Of a stretch of 64,000 bases of DNA, positions 32,387 to 42,924 are shown piece after piece. This stretch comes from Pollenia angustigena (Eukaryota > Arthropoda > Insecta > Diptera > Polleniidae), in contig OV884058.1 in assembly GCA_930367215.1 (NCBI GenBank), positions 215,988,208 through 216,052,207 on the forward strand, in the 5' to 3' direction. How positions within the stretch are numbered: position 1 is the first letter of the stretch; the number at the start of each line of letters is the position of its first letter. A program made the translations under genes and the position numbers. The notes below the pieces were generated by a model that worked only from the letters and a program-made list of their open reading frames with translations, searched no databases and had not been told where the DNA came from.

Positions 32387-33599
32387 TTAATTTGTAAACA
32401 AACAACATATGGTACATAACCATTGTGAGCTGACGAACCCAACCACTAAGATAACTTATCGACTTCTTTAAGCGTACGTGCAGTGTGTTTTTTTTTTTGG
32501 GTACTCTTCTGTAATTTTTTAATGTTCATTTTTTAGTGTATGCACAGTGAACTTTTAATGTACATATTTCTACTGTATTATATTTTTTAATGGGTTATTT
32601 ATTGAATTCAATAGTGATTTTTTAACGAACGTGCGCCATAATACCAAATGAAAATTAGTTCGTTCATCTAATTCGATTGCAGTCGAAAATCCATTTTAAT
32701 TCATAATAGCCAACCAAAAACTCAGTTTAAAATGTCCGGTTCTTCTTGACTTTTTTTTATAAATGTGAATCCACCTTTTAAAAGATAAAATATTACGAAT
32801 AATGAAACTTACACAAGAAAACAGTTTTGCAAGAATTGAGGCATATGCAAATAATATGTAGTTGTAATTGTTATTTAAAACAATTTTTCTAAAGAAAAGA
32901 TTTTAAAACAAAATGCTTGTGTTAGCAAAAATTTACTTTTTTATACAAAAATAACCCAAATATTATTATCCTTTTTCCCTATTTTTTAAATGTTATCTCT
33001 TTATTCTTGGCTCAAAAGAAAACAAGATATTTCCAAGACAATAAATAACGCACTTTGCTTGAAGCAAGCGCATGTGTTAAGACTTCCCTATCATTTATTG
33101 GTTCTCCAAAAACTTATTAAATATTTAACACAGAATGAATATTTATATTTATTTTCTCTGGATTTTAAGGTCTTCAGCAAAGAAACAAAGAATCCTGCAC
33201 ACACACACCCATATCCAAATTTTCTTCGTTTGCTTTTTGGATTTTGTCGTTATTCTTTCCTAGTTTATTATTTATTTGCAGTCGTCAATTCCAAAAAAAA
33301 AAAAAAAAAGAAATGACAGACAATAATTTTGCGCAAAGAAATTTACTAACAATAAATCATTTGCACAACTTGTTTTCTCCTTAAGTCATCGAATAAAGTT
33401 TAAGAGGTCAATATAAAATATGATAAATTTAACACGAAATGTGTATTAATATTTTGCGATTTCCCTTTTTATTTAGTTTTCTATGAGTCATCACACCCTT
33501 CACCAACATACTACATACATACGTTGGTGGGCCTAAGGCGTTTATATTGCAGATGTAGCACATACAAATATTGAACCTAGATTTTTTAGAATAACTTTA
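32387..33599. other. No feature recognised
   Basis: AT-rich. A frame at 32990-33316 runs into an A17 tract at about 33292 and lacks any known motif, so I do not call it a gene. Confidence 0.6.
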
Positions 33600-33664
33600 A
33601 GTATTAAGTTCACTAATGTTTCTTAAAGATGTGACATTATTGCTAAATATATTCGAATAAGTAA

Positions 33665-33958
33665 ATGAATCTTTTATCCGATTATTCATATCAAATATCT
33701 GAATCGTCAGTAATAAATCGTCCGATATCACATGAAACAACTATTATGGATGATCTCAAAGGAGTTAAGTACTCCACGGGTTATAGACCTGATGAAGTTT
33801 CCAGTGGTGTTCTTCTTAAATGTTTATGCTCCTTAATTTCGAATTTAACTTTTAAATGGTTATTTTTCCGAATGCTGGAAAAACATACAATTCTGTAAAT
33901 CCCGTTGCAGATCCAATATTTCATACTGTAGAGTTATGGCTAAATTGAATGTTATTCC
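33665..33958 (+). pseudogene. LINE-B RT, N-terminal part
   Basis: VKYSTGYRPDEVSSGVLLKC corresponds to the GPDGIPxxVLK block; after a frame change FPECWKN and RVMAKLNVIP match the FPxxWK and YRPIxLLxxxxK-type blocks. The next codons lie at 35537-35570 (IPKLFEKIVT), after the hAT MITE. Confidence 0.8.
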
Positions 33959-35536
33959 CAGGGCTGTGGAGTCGTCAAAAATTAGTTATAACTCCGACTC
34001 CAACCCCTTAATTTTTCAAGTTCGACTCTGACTCATACTCTATTATTGATGCTAAATTTATATGCGACTGGATTTTATTTTACTTTAAACCTTTTTAAAT
34101 GGATAAATATACACACAGAAAACAAATTGGTTGGGAAACGGTTGCAGTAATAAAATATTGATCAAGTAACATGATTTATTATTGCAACTATTAAAAATGT
34201 ATAGTTCTAACTGATTTTTAATTCTCTTGATTATAAAAATGATGTTCCAACTGAAATATGATTCCTTCAATTCTTTTATTGGTTATGATAACTAATTTAA
34301 TTAAGTTCTAAAAATTAGTACAAATGGTTAGAATCACAACCGAATTATATACAGGGCAATACTGAATATTGGTCATTGCAATCAATAATTTGCTTTCGTC
34401 AATAAATTTTGTAATATAAATGATTATTCATTTATTGCAGCTAATTATTGATTGTTGGAATAGATTCAATTCGAGTACAACAAATGAAAATATAATTATT
34501 CGGAAGTCACAACCAAAAAATAGTTAAAAGCCCCAATTGCTTACTAAATTTTCTGTCAAAACATTTGATATATAAAATTAATTTTTAATATTATATTTAA
34601 AAAATATATTTGCGGTGAAAAATGGAAAATGTGAAAAACTTAATAAATAGGGGTAAGTAATTTACGTATTCTTATAGGTATTTACATATACACGTGCATA
34701 CATATGTATGTATGAATGTATGTATTATTTTTTAAACCCTGCAAATTATATTGGACTTCTTGATCCATTTCGATCCTGGACTGGTCCAATGTAGTGCAAA
34801 TATGGACCATGTCATTATTAAAAAGAGTTTGCAGTGAAACGACATGTCTTCGTTTTTTAACGACATGTTTTCGTTTTGAAACGAATTCAAAGCTAATCCT
34901 CTGGAGTATACCATGGAGTAGTTTTAAGACTTCCCCTTTGAAATGCAAGCTGGGTTATATGGTCCTGCCCTAGGACATCGTACTGTAAAATAACCATTTT
35001 TTCCATTCATTGAGATTACCTTTGGACAAGTCCTTGCCCCTTATGGGCTTCATTTGACCGGTTAAAAACCAATTATGTGTTAATTCAGTTGTACCTATCA
35101 TTTATTCGGGTATAAGCACAATTTTGTTTCTAATAATCATACTAACAACTAACAATATCTGCTGTTATGACTGATAGTGTACTAAAATTCAAATGTTTCT
35201 ATCAAAAATATTATGCTAAGCAACGAAATTTTCAGTAATTGTAACCGAATTGTGTGATAGTACATGCAACCGACAAAATTCGATTGGCGCCAAATTCGGT
35301 TGTGATCACGAATCTGTTTTCTCTGTGTAGCAAGAAAATTATTCTGCAAAAATTTCAAATCTATATATTATATATTGCATCGCCAATTTTAAATAAAATT
35401 TTAATTTGAAAATTTTAGAACATTTTTTTTTAAATTTTTTTATGCTAAGAAGTTTTGGAGTCGGAGTCTCGAGTTTTTGTGAGTACTTCGACTCCGATTC
35501 TGGTACAAAAACCTCAACTCCGACTCCACAGCCTTG
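33959..35536. mobile_element. hAT MITE (CAGGGCTGTGGAGTCG ends) in LINE-B
   Basis: Ends CAGGGCTGTGGAGTCG and CGACTCCACAGCCTTG, with further GACTCCGAC words inside, are flanked by GTTATTCC and ATTATTCC (7 of 8 match). Removing it rejoins the LINE-B RT frame. About 360 bp belong to this MITE; the rest is a nested 1.2-kb element at 34112-35327. Confidence 0.92.
34112..35327 (-). mobile_element. 1.2-kb element X (CACAGAAAACA ends), copy 1
   Basis: Ends CACACAGAAAACAAATTGG and GAATCTGTTTTCTCTGTG are bordered by TA. Inverse copies 2 and 3 lie in tandem at 37690-40145. The interior (about 34737-35060) carries an older nested element Y, also free-standing at 56566-56943, recognised by CCCTGCAAATTATATTGGAC and GACATGTCTTCG / CGACATGTTTTCG. 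No protein. Confidence 0.88.
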
Positions 35537-35573
35537 ATTATTCCAAAACTCTTCGAAAAAATCGTGACTTAGA

Positions 35574-36180
35574 AACTTAGATGACTAACGGCCCAACAAT
35601 AGTATGCTTAAGTTGGCTTAAGCAATTGTACGAATATATATTGAACTTAGGAAAACTTTTAGGTTAATTTAATGAAACTGGCATTTGCTTAAGCAAGGTG
35701 CGAAACAGATCGCACTTTCCGTACGAAATAAAATATTTTTTGTTAATACGATTTGCGTATGACGTGCTAAATTCCCAATCTGTCATATTTGATAAATACA
35801 CTGAAATTTATTGTTTATTGTTGGTGTTTAGTTTAAGCTTTGATATTGTTACAAGTAATACTTAGAGAGTTTATAATTCTTATTCGCTTTAGGGTTTTAT
35901 TTGTTTGAAAAAGGTTTCCTGATGAGCTGGCCTAAGCAACCAGTGAAATGCGCATAGAAGCTAGCTTTCCCTCAACAATAAATTTCAGTGTATTTACCAA
36001 ATATGAAAAATTGGGAATTTAGCACGTCATACGGATATCGTATTAATAATAAACTTTGTATTCCCGAAAATAACTTTGAAAATATTTTTTGATTTAATTT
36101 TTTTGAATGTTTTTTTAATGTTTTTGTTAATTTTTGACAGTAGCTTAAGCTAGCTTATGCATATTATAGATGGGTCTTCA
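35574..36180 (+). mobile_element. Inverted-repeat element in LINE-B with ribozyme-like core, copy 2
   Basis: Outer ends GGCCCAACAATAGTATGC / GACCCATCTATAATATGC (inverse) and inner arms CGTGCTAAATTCCCAAT...CACTGAAATTTATTG inverted at 35776-35835 and 35965-36030 give a doubly nested inverted repeat. A 9-bp direct repeat GACTTAGAA (35565-35573, 36181-36189) may be the target duplication, though about 20 RT codons are missing at the junction. The centre matches 25552-25803. Confidence 0.72.
35913..35962 (+). ncRNA. Hammerhead-ribozyme-like motif, copy 2
   Basis: CTGATGA (35919-35925), stem II GCTGG/CCAGT closing loop CCTAAGCAA, GAAA (35945-35948), ATGCGCAT for stem III, cleavage triplet ATA (35954-35956). 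Stem I pairs GGTTTC (35913-35918) with GAAGCT (35957-35962). Compared with copy 1 the 3' strand of stem I differs (GAAGC versus GGAAT) yet pairing is kept with G-U and G-C changes. Confidence 0.7.
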
Positions 36181-36244
36181 GACTTAGAATTTGGAAACGG
36201 GCGTTCGACTTCTATTAGTATTTTGAAATTTAATAAAAAAAATA

Positions 36245-37441
36245 ATGGCCTTCTTATGTACTAATGGAGAAGATCGGGCTCGCTCCTATACTTCCGTAAT
36301 GGATGTCAACATTTCTAAGGCGTTTGACAGAGTCTGGCATGGTGCACTCTTGTCAAAACTTGCTGCATTTGGTGTCGGTGATAATTTCTCTCGATTTATA
36401 TCGAGTTTTCTCAGAGATCGCACTATACGAGTTGTTATAGATGGGGTTTCGTCAAACGAGTTCAAGATTCATTCAGGGGTGCCGCAAGGCTCCGTTCTTT
36501 CTCCTACTCTATTTCTTATCTTTCTAAACGACCTCCTTTGTCAAACTTACAATCCTATCTACTCTTTTGCAGATGACAGCAACCTTTGCAACTCGTTCTC
36601 ATTCGAATGTAGACCAAGCGTATCCGATGTCGCTGCTATGAGGCAGAATATGAATGATACGCTTGGCCGAGACCTTGACATAATCTCGGAATGGGGTCGT
36701 GCGAATAGGGTCGATTTTAATGGCCGAAAAACCCAATGTTGCGTGCTGACGCATAAACGCGCGACAAATCAAGGTGCCTCATCTGTACATATGGGTGGTA
36801 TAATTATTGAGGAATCAGAATCTCTTGATTTTCTGGGCATGAGGATACAATGTGATGTCCGATGGACAGAACATATATTCAAGGTGTCGAAAGAAGCATT
36901 CAAGTGCCTCGATTTTCTAAGACGGTGTAAGATATACTTCACTCCATCTGATCTCCTTACTATTTATACCACCTATATCCGACCGCGTATGGAATACAAC
37001 TCTCATGTGTGGGCCGGTGCTTCAAAGTCTATTTTGGAGCTTCTCGACCGCGTGCAGGAGAGGGCGAAGGTTCTCATTGGTGACAGTAGGGTATCCAATT
37101 CTATTGACTCCCTCGAGCACCGTCGCAATGTGGGTTGTATTTGTCTGTTTTATCGTTACTACAATGGGATGTGTTCTGACGAAATTAGGGATCTGGTTCC
37201 CGAAACCCGTACGTTTGTTCGTAATACACGTTTTTTCTCAAGAGCCCATCCTTATGTGGTCGATTGGCAGGTGAATCGTACAACGCATTACAGAGAGAAT
37301 TCATTTTTTTCCCGCACAGTTCGTATGTGGAATAACCTTCCTGCAGAAGTCTTCCCTCTCACTTACAACATGATTAAGTTCAAATCGAATGTTCACAAAC
37401 ACTACTCCCTCTATCCTCCTTCCCACAACCTATTTTCCTAG
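36245..37441 (+). CDS. LINE-B reverse transcriptase, palm to C-terminus
   Basis: A 398-codon frame with no stop. Motif A is MDVNISKAFDRVWH (19-32), motif B SGVPQGSVLSPTLF (77-90), motif C SFADDSNLC (107-115), then WGRANRVDFNGRKTQCCVL and LDFLGMRI (motifs D/E). The C-terminus ends with FSRTVRMWNNLPAEVFPLTY, a usual LINE RT tail. The annotated Met is only the first ATG after the upstream break; in the intact element this is the middle of ORF2. The length of clean coding and the adjacent poly(A) mark it as the youngest LINE here. No endonuclease is attached. Confidence 0.93.
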   Translation: MAFLCTNGEDRARSYTSVMDVNISKAFDRVWHGALLSKLAAFGVGDNFSRFISSFLRDRTIRVVIDGVSSNEFKIHSGVPQGSVLSPTLFLIFLNDLLCQTYNPIYSFADDSNLCNSFSFECRPSVSDVAAMRQNMNDTLGRDLDIISEWGRANRVDFNGRKTQCCVLTHKRATNQGASSVHMGGIIIEESESLDFLGMRIQCDVRWTEHIFKVSKEAFKCLDFLRRCKIYFTPSDLLTIYTTYIRPRMEYNSHVWAGASKSILELLDRVQERAKVLIGDSRVSNSIDSLEHRRNVGCICLFYRYYNGMCSDEIRDLVPETRTFVRNTRFFSRAHPYVVDWQVNRTTHYRENSFFSRTVRMWNNLPAEVFPLTYNMIKFKSNVHKHYSLYPPSHNLFS

Positions 37442-37689
37442 TTCCAACACAATGCAATGCATTAGTAGGGGTCATCCCCTGAGTGCTGGTCCTAACAGTA
37501 AAAAAAAAAAAAAAAAAAAAAAAAATGGATGTCAACATATCCGAAGTGCAGATATTAGTTGATATTGTTTCGCATTTGTAACTCTAAGGCTTTACCTGTT
37601 CCATCCACAGTCCCACAAGATAGTCACTTGGGTCCAGTTCTATTTAAAATATACATTAATGATTAAGCATCCTTAACTTATGGTAACTT

Positions 37690-38900
37690 ATGAGAAAACA
37701 GATTCGTGATCACAACCGAATTTGGCGCCAATCGAATTTCGTCGGTAGCATGTACTATCACACAATTCGGTTCCAATTACTGAAAATTTCGTTGCTTAGC
37801 ATAATAGGTTTGATAGCAACATTTGAATTTTAGTACACTATCAGTCATAACAACAGATATTGTTAGTTGTTAGTATGATTATTAGAAACAAAATTGTGCT
37901 TATACCCGAATAAATGATAGGTGCAACTGAATTAACACATAATTGGTGTTCATAACAAGGATTTGATTGTCGTTATCAATATATATTTTTTAACCGGTCA
38001 AATGTAGCCCATAAGGGGCAAGGACTTGTCCAAAGATAATCTCAATGAATGGAAAAAATGGGTTTTTTACAGTACGATATCCTAGGGCAGGACCATATAA
38101 CCCAGCTGGCATTAAAACTACTCCATGGTATACTCCAGAGGATTAGCTTTGAAATCGTTTCAAAACGAAAACATGTCGTTAAAAAACGAAGACATGTCGT
38201 TTCACTGCAAACTCTTTTAAATAATGACATGGTCCATACTTGCACTACATTGGACCAGTCCAGGATCAAAATGGTTCAAGAAGTCCAATATAATTTGCGG
38301 GGTATAAAAAATAATACGTACACTCATACATACATATAAGAATACGTAAATTACTTGCCCCTATTTCTTAAGTTTTTCACATTTTTAATTTTTGACCGCA
38401 AATATATTTTTTTAATATAATTTTAAAAATTAATTTAATCTATCAAATGTTGCGACAGAAAATTTAGTTAGCAATTGGGGCTTTTAACTATTTTTTGGTT
38501 GTGAATTCCGAATAATTATATTTTCATTTGTTGTACTCGAATTGAATCTATTCCAACAATCAATAATTAGCTGCAATAAATGAATAATCATTTATATTAC
38601 AAAATTTATCGACGAAAGCAAATTATTGATTGCAATGACCAATATTCAGTATTGCCCTATATTAAATTCGGTTGTGATTCTAACCATTTGTACTAATTTT
38701 TAGAACTTTATTAAATTAGTTATCATAACTAATAAAAGAATTGAAGGAATCATATTTCAGTTGGAACATCATTATTATAATCAAGAGAATTAAAAATCAG
38801 TTAGAACTATACATTTTTAATAGTTGCAATAATAAATCATGTTACTTGATCAATATTTTATTACTGCAACCGTTTCCCAACCAATTTGTTTTCTGTGTGT
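37690..38900 (+). mobile_element. Element X, copy 2
   Basis: Begins GAGAAAACAGATTCGTGATC (outermost CACA lost) and ends AATTTGTTTTCTGTGTGT. It is collinear with copy 3 and inverse to copy 1, including the internal Y block with GACATGTCGTTTCACTGCAA. Confidence 0.88.
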
Positions 38901-38905
38901 ATGAT

Positions 38906-40145
38906 ACACAGAGAAAACAGATTCGTGATCACAACCGAATTTGGCGCCAATCGAATTTCGTCGGTTGTGTGTACTATCATACAATTCGGTTCCAATTACT
39001 GAAAATTTCGTTGCTTAGCATAATAGGTTTGATAGCAACATTTGAATTTTAGTACACTATCAGTCATAACAACAGATATTGTTTGTTGTTAGTATGATTA
39101 TTAGAAACAAAATTGTGCTTATACCCGAATAAATGATAGGTGCAACTGAATTAACACATAATTGGTGTTCATAACAAGAGATTTTATTGTCGTTATCAAT
39201 ATATTTTTTTTAACCGGTCAAATGCAGTCCATAAGGAGCAAGGACTTGTCCAAAGGTAATCTCAATGAATGGAAAAAATGGCAGGACCATATAATCCAGC
39301 TTGCATTACAAAGGGGAAGTCTTAAAACTACTCCATGGTATACTCCAGAGGATTAGCTTTGAAATCGTTTCAAAACGAAACCATGTCGTTTAAAAACGAA
39401 GACATGTCATTTCACTGCAATCTCTTTTTAATAATGACATGGTCCATACTTGGACTACATTGAACCAGTCCAGGATCAAAATGGATCAAGAAGTCCAATA
39501 TATATATTTGCAGGGTATAAAAAATAATACATATAATCATACATACATATGTACATATGTACGTGTATATGTTCATACTTATAAGAATACGTACATTACT
39601 TACCCCTATTTATTAAGTTTTTCACATTTTCCATTTTTTACCGCAAAGATATTTTTTAAATATAATATTAAAAATTAATTTAATCTATCAAATGTTTTGA
39701 CAGAAAATTTAGTAAGCAATTGGGGCTTTTAACTATTTTTTGGTTGGGACTTCCGAATAATTATATTTTCATTTGTTGTACTCGAATTGAAACTATTCCA
39801 ACAATCAATAATTAGCTGCAATAAATGAATTAACATTTTTATTACAAAATTTATTGACGAAAGCAAATTATTAATTGCAATGACCAATATTCAGTATTGC
39901 CCTGTTTTTAATTCGGTTGTGATTTGAACCATTTGTACTAATTTTTAGAACTTAATTAAATAAGTTATCATAACTAATAAAAGAATTGAAGGAATCATAT
40001 TTCAGTTAGAATAACGTTTTAATAATCAAGAGAATTGAAAATCAGTTAGAACTATACATTTTCAATAGTTGCAATAATAAATTATGTTTCTTGATTAATA
40101 TTTTATTACTGCAACCGTTTCCCAACGAATTTGTTTTCTGTGTGT
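38906..40145 (+). mobile_element. Element X, copy 3
   Basis: Starts ACACAGAGAAAACAGATTCG five bases after copy 2 and ends TTTGTTTTCTGTGTGT. TA lies beside the ends. The head-to-tail order with copy 2 implies either tandem duplication or insertion of one next to the other. Confidence 0.88.
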
Positions 40146-40331
40146 ATAAATTTGAATGATCTCAACTCGGAAAAATGCAAACACATATTATTCGACAGAA
40201 GAAGTCCAGTGCTCTGTGGCTGTATACTAAATAATCATCAACTTGAAAGAGTGGAAACTTTACTCGATCTTGGTGTGATCACAAATTATGTTTTAATGTA
40301 TATCGCAGACTGTCAACAAGACCAAACATGT

Positions 40332-40765
40332 CCTACGGCTTATCAACCTTTAAGGATCAGAGTTCACTGATTCCTACGGCTTATCAACCTTTAAGGATCA
40401 GAGTTCACTGATTCAATGTTATAAGATAATTATACATTTCAGTAGCAAGACCTATTCTGGAATATGTACAAAAGCAATTCCCTTCATTATATCTCCAAAC
40501 ACTACATTGGAATCTAAATATGAACTTGTCAACGTACGAACCATTCAAAACTTATTAATTTTCCAACGCTTATCAACCTTTAAGAATCAGACTTCACTGA
40601 TTCCATGTCATAAGATAATTATACATTTCAGTAGCAAGACCTATTCTGGAATATGTACAAAAGCAATTCCCTTCATTCTATCTCCAAACACTACATTGGT
40701 ATCTAAATATGAACTTGCCACCGTACGAACCATTCAACACTTATTAATTTTCCAACCCTTAAACT
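40332..40765 (+). repeat. Tandem duplication inside LINE-C
   Basis: A unit of about 190 bp starting CTTATCAACCTTTAAG and containing TTTCAGTAGCAAGACCTATT occurs at 40380-40568 and again at 40569-40757, with a 42-bp echo of its start just upstream (40337-40378). It postdates loss of LINE function. Confidence 0.92.
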
Positions 40766-40871
40766 GATTTTTATTCAACCATATTGATATTACAAAGATT
40801 ACTACCAAAAATCACACTCGCCGACATTAATATCACGATCATGTTCTTAGTGGCTTTTATTTTCACAATAA

Positions 40872-41460
40872 AAAACAAGTAAGAAAGTATAGTCGGTCAA
40901 GCCCGACCATATGATACCCTACACCATAGTATTTAAAAACACATCATGCTTATGTGTCCATTTAAATAAGGATTCTTCTATGTTTATAAACTTCATGAAA
41001 ATCGGTTTGAAAGTTTGTGAGAGGCAGAAATTGCCCCCTGCCTCCCCTTGTGGTCCTATTTTTTAAAAACTGTATAGCTAATGTATCCCTATAGATATGG
41101 ATCTATCTATTTTTAAAATTTCATTAAAATCGGTTTGATAGTTTCTGAGACGAAGAAATTTCCACCTATCTTCCCTCGTGGTTCTACGATTCGGCCCATT
41201 TTCAATAGGCTAGGTCCTTTTGCCAATAAGAACCTATGACCCAAATTTTATCAAATTATCTCCAAAATTGCGACCTGTACTTTGCGCACAAGGTTACATG
41301 GACAGCCAGCCAGCCGGACGGACATCGTTAGTTCGACTCAGAAAGTGATTCTGAGTAGATCGGTATACTTAAAGGAGGGTCTAGGACCACTATTTTAAGG
41401 CGTTACACACATCAGCACAAATGCATAATACCCTCTCCACTTATGTGGTGTGGGTATAAA
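40872..41460 (+). repeat. ATACCC-family repeat A, full copy
   Basis: Left end AACAAGTAAGAAAGTATA then hairpin GTCGG-TCAAG-CCCGAC and GATACCC; right end ATACCCTCTCCAC-TTAT-GTGGTGTGGGTATAA, also a hairpin. Internal landmarks: duplicated blocks AAAATCGGTTTGA...GAAATT, GCGCACAAGGTTACATGGAC, CAGCCAGCCAGCCGGACGGA and TCAGAAAGTGATTCTGAGTA. No coding. Class unknown; structured ends without inverted repeats of the whole element recall rolling-circle or small non-coding elements. Confidence 0.8.
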
Positions 41461-42180
41461 TATTGTAGTAGGTCTTAAATTAACCGTATAAAACACCCTC
41501 CATAATCACTTTTAATAAAAAAAAACTTGTAAAAATGTCGATATGTAGATAAAATGAGACACAAAAAGCATAAATGCAAACCTTAACCTTACATTAATAT
41601 ATTTTGGTAGTCGGTCTTAAGAATTTCCAAAGCTCCCTAATAGGGTTTGATAGGGCACCTAGACAAAATCGTTAAGTATATGTAACCGAGAGAATTATCC
41701 TTGCAGGCAATTTTTTTTATAAAATTGTGACATTTAGGGCTTATATTTCAGTGCCAGTTAAACTATCTTTTCGGTCTAAAATGTATTTAAAGCAGCAAAT
41801 CTATAAGTCAATTAACATACAAACCATCTCTTAACGCATAACATTAGACGTTTATACTACCAATACAAGCCATATGAATTTGACAACAATTATCGAAGTG
41901 CTGCCACAATAATACTTTTTAAACTTCATACATAAAATGTATGGGACACTGATAAACAGCTGTTATGCTTAATTTACATATAAATTTTAGTTTAGTTCAA
42001 CTTAACAGGAGTTTAAGTATGTATTCACTTACTATTTATTAGTCATTAGAGTAACTTTAATATGCACATAAAAAACGATCAGCTGGGCGGATTCGTATGC
42101 ATGTTTAGTCTAAACTGTAAGAAAATCGTATATCGCGAAAGGAAATCATTTTAAATGACTCTTGTTTAAAATAATTGCTT
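41461..42180. other. No feature recognised
   Basis: AT-rich DNA without assignable element ends or ORFs. Confidence 0.6.
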
Positions 42181-42827
42181 AATCCAAATTTTTTAATATA
42201 TTTAAATTAGGCTAAAGTTCATCAAAATTAATTTAATTAAAATTTATTGATATTTTTTCATTCTTGACTGAAGCTGGGCTCGAACCCAGGCGTTTTTACG
42301 GACAGGTTACCCTTACATGTTTCGATTGCAACCACTCAATCTCCTCAGAGGGTTTGCCGTTTAACACTCGCAGCCATCGACGACTGCTGACGTCAATAGT
42401 CAAACATCAATCCTTAAACCAAATTGTATTTAAGCTTTTGGTAGATCGAAATTTGCTTTTTGAATGATTATCTATTTTAATTTATTTTTACATGTTTTTT
42501 CCTTACTTCTGCTTTTTCCTACTTTTGTCAAGAATTCTTCTTGAAGTTCAAAGTACATTATTTGTTTTTGTTTTTCATTTTTTTGTCTTTCTTTTTCTTG
42601 TTGACCTTTTTCAATACAACTTGAAGGACAAATGCAAACATAGAAACATGTTAGGGTAACCTGTCCGTAAAAACGCCTGTGTTCAGTCAAGAATGAAAAA
42701 TTATCAAAAAATTTTAATTAATTTCATGTTGTAAAAATTCCTTTCTTCATAAAAATAATTTAATGAAAATTAAATTTGATGAACTTTAGCCTAATTAAAA
42801 AATATTAAAAAATTTGGATTAAAAACC
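42181..42827. mobile_element. Element with 150-bp inverted arms
   Basis: AATCCAAATTTTTTAATAT near 42181 and its inverse ending near 42827 begin arms that continue through TAGGCTAAAGTTCATC, TCATTCTTGACTGAA and GGCGTTTTTACGGACAGGTT. Only the left arm retains a 16-bp block with GGCTCGAACCC, a B-box-like sequence in minus orientation. No protein. Confidence 0.82.
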
Positions 42828-42924
42828 ATAAATAGTTCAACAAAATAACCACAATACTGATTATAATTGCTTAATGATTGAACATCTTTTTGTATATAGT
42901 ACTGGCTAACCCGCAAAACGTTGT

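Larger units (their letters stand above)
33600..37525 (+). mobile_element. LINE-B, non-LTR retrotransposon with poly(A) tail
   Basis: RT begins in the fragment at 33665, continues across a hAT MITE (33959-35536) at LNVIPKLFEKIVT, is broken again by an inverted-repeat element (to 36180), and resumes as a long open frame to 37441. A short 3' UTR with GGGGTCATCCCC and a tail of about 26 A (37500-37525) close it. The endonuclease and ORF1 are missing, so it was 5'-truncated or lost them. Confidence 0.9.
37527..40790 (+). mobile_element. LINE-C relic split by two element X copies
   Basis: 37600-37665 reads VPQDSHLGPVLFKIYIND (RT motif B with G changed to D), and 40146-40790 gives NLNDLNSEKCKHILFDRR, VETLLDLGV and RPILEYVQKQFPSLYLQTLH, the thumb and C-terminal part of the same kind of RT. 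Between them lie two tandem copies of element X. Multiple stops and frameshifts. Confidence 0.82.

Noticed and set aside
32990..33316. 108-codon frame ending in poly-lysine
   Set aside because: The Lys run is a genomic A tract; no similarity or motif, so a processed pseudogene or chance frame cannot be told apart.
36299..37538. Direct repeat ATGGATGTCAACAT in LINE-B motif A and just after its poly(A)
   Set aside because: One copy is inside the RT gene, so it cannot be the target duplication; the second may be the homologous codons of LINE-C or chance.
42256..42400. Possible tRNA-Ser-like sequence on the minus strand (GGTTCGAGCCC)
   Set aside because: The B-box-like block is only 16 bp present in one arm of an inverted repeat; no complete cloverleaf with acceptor stem could be drawn.
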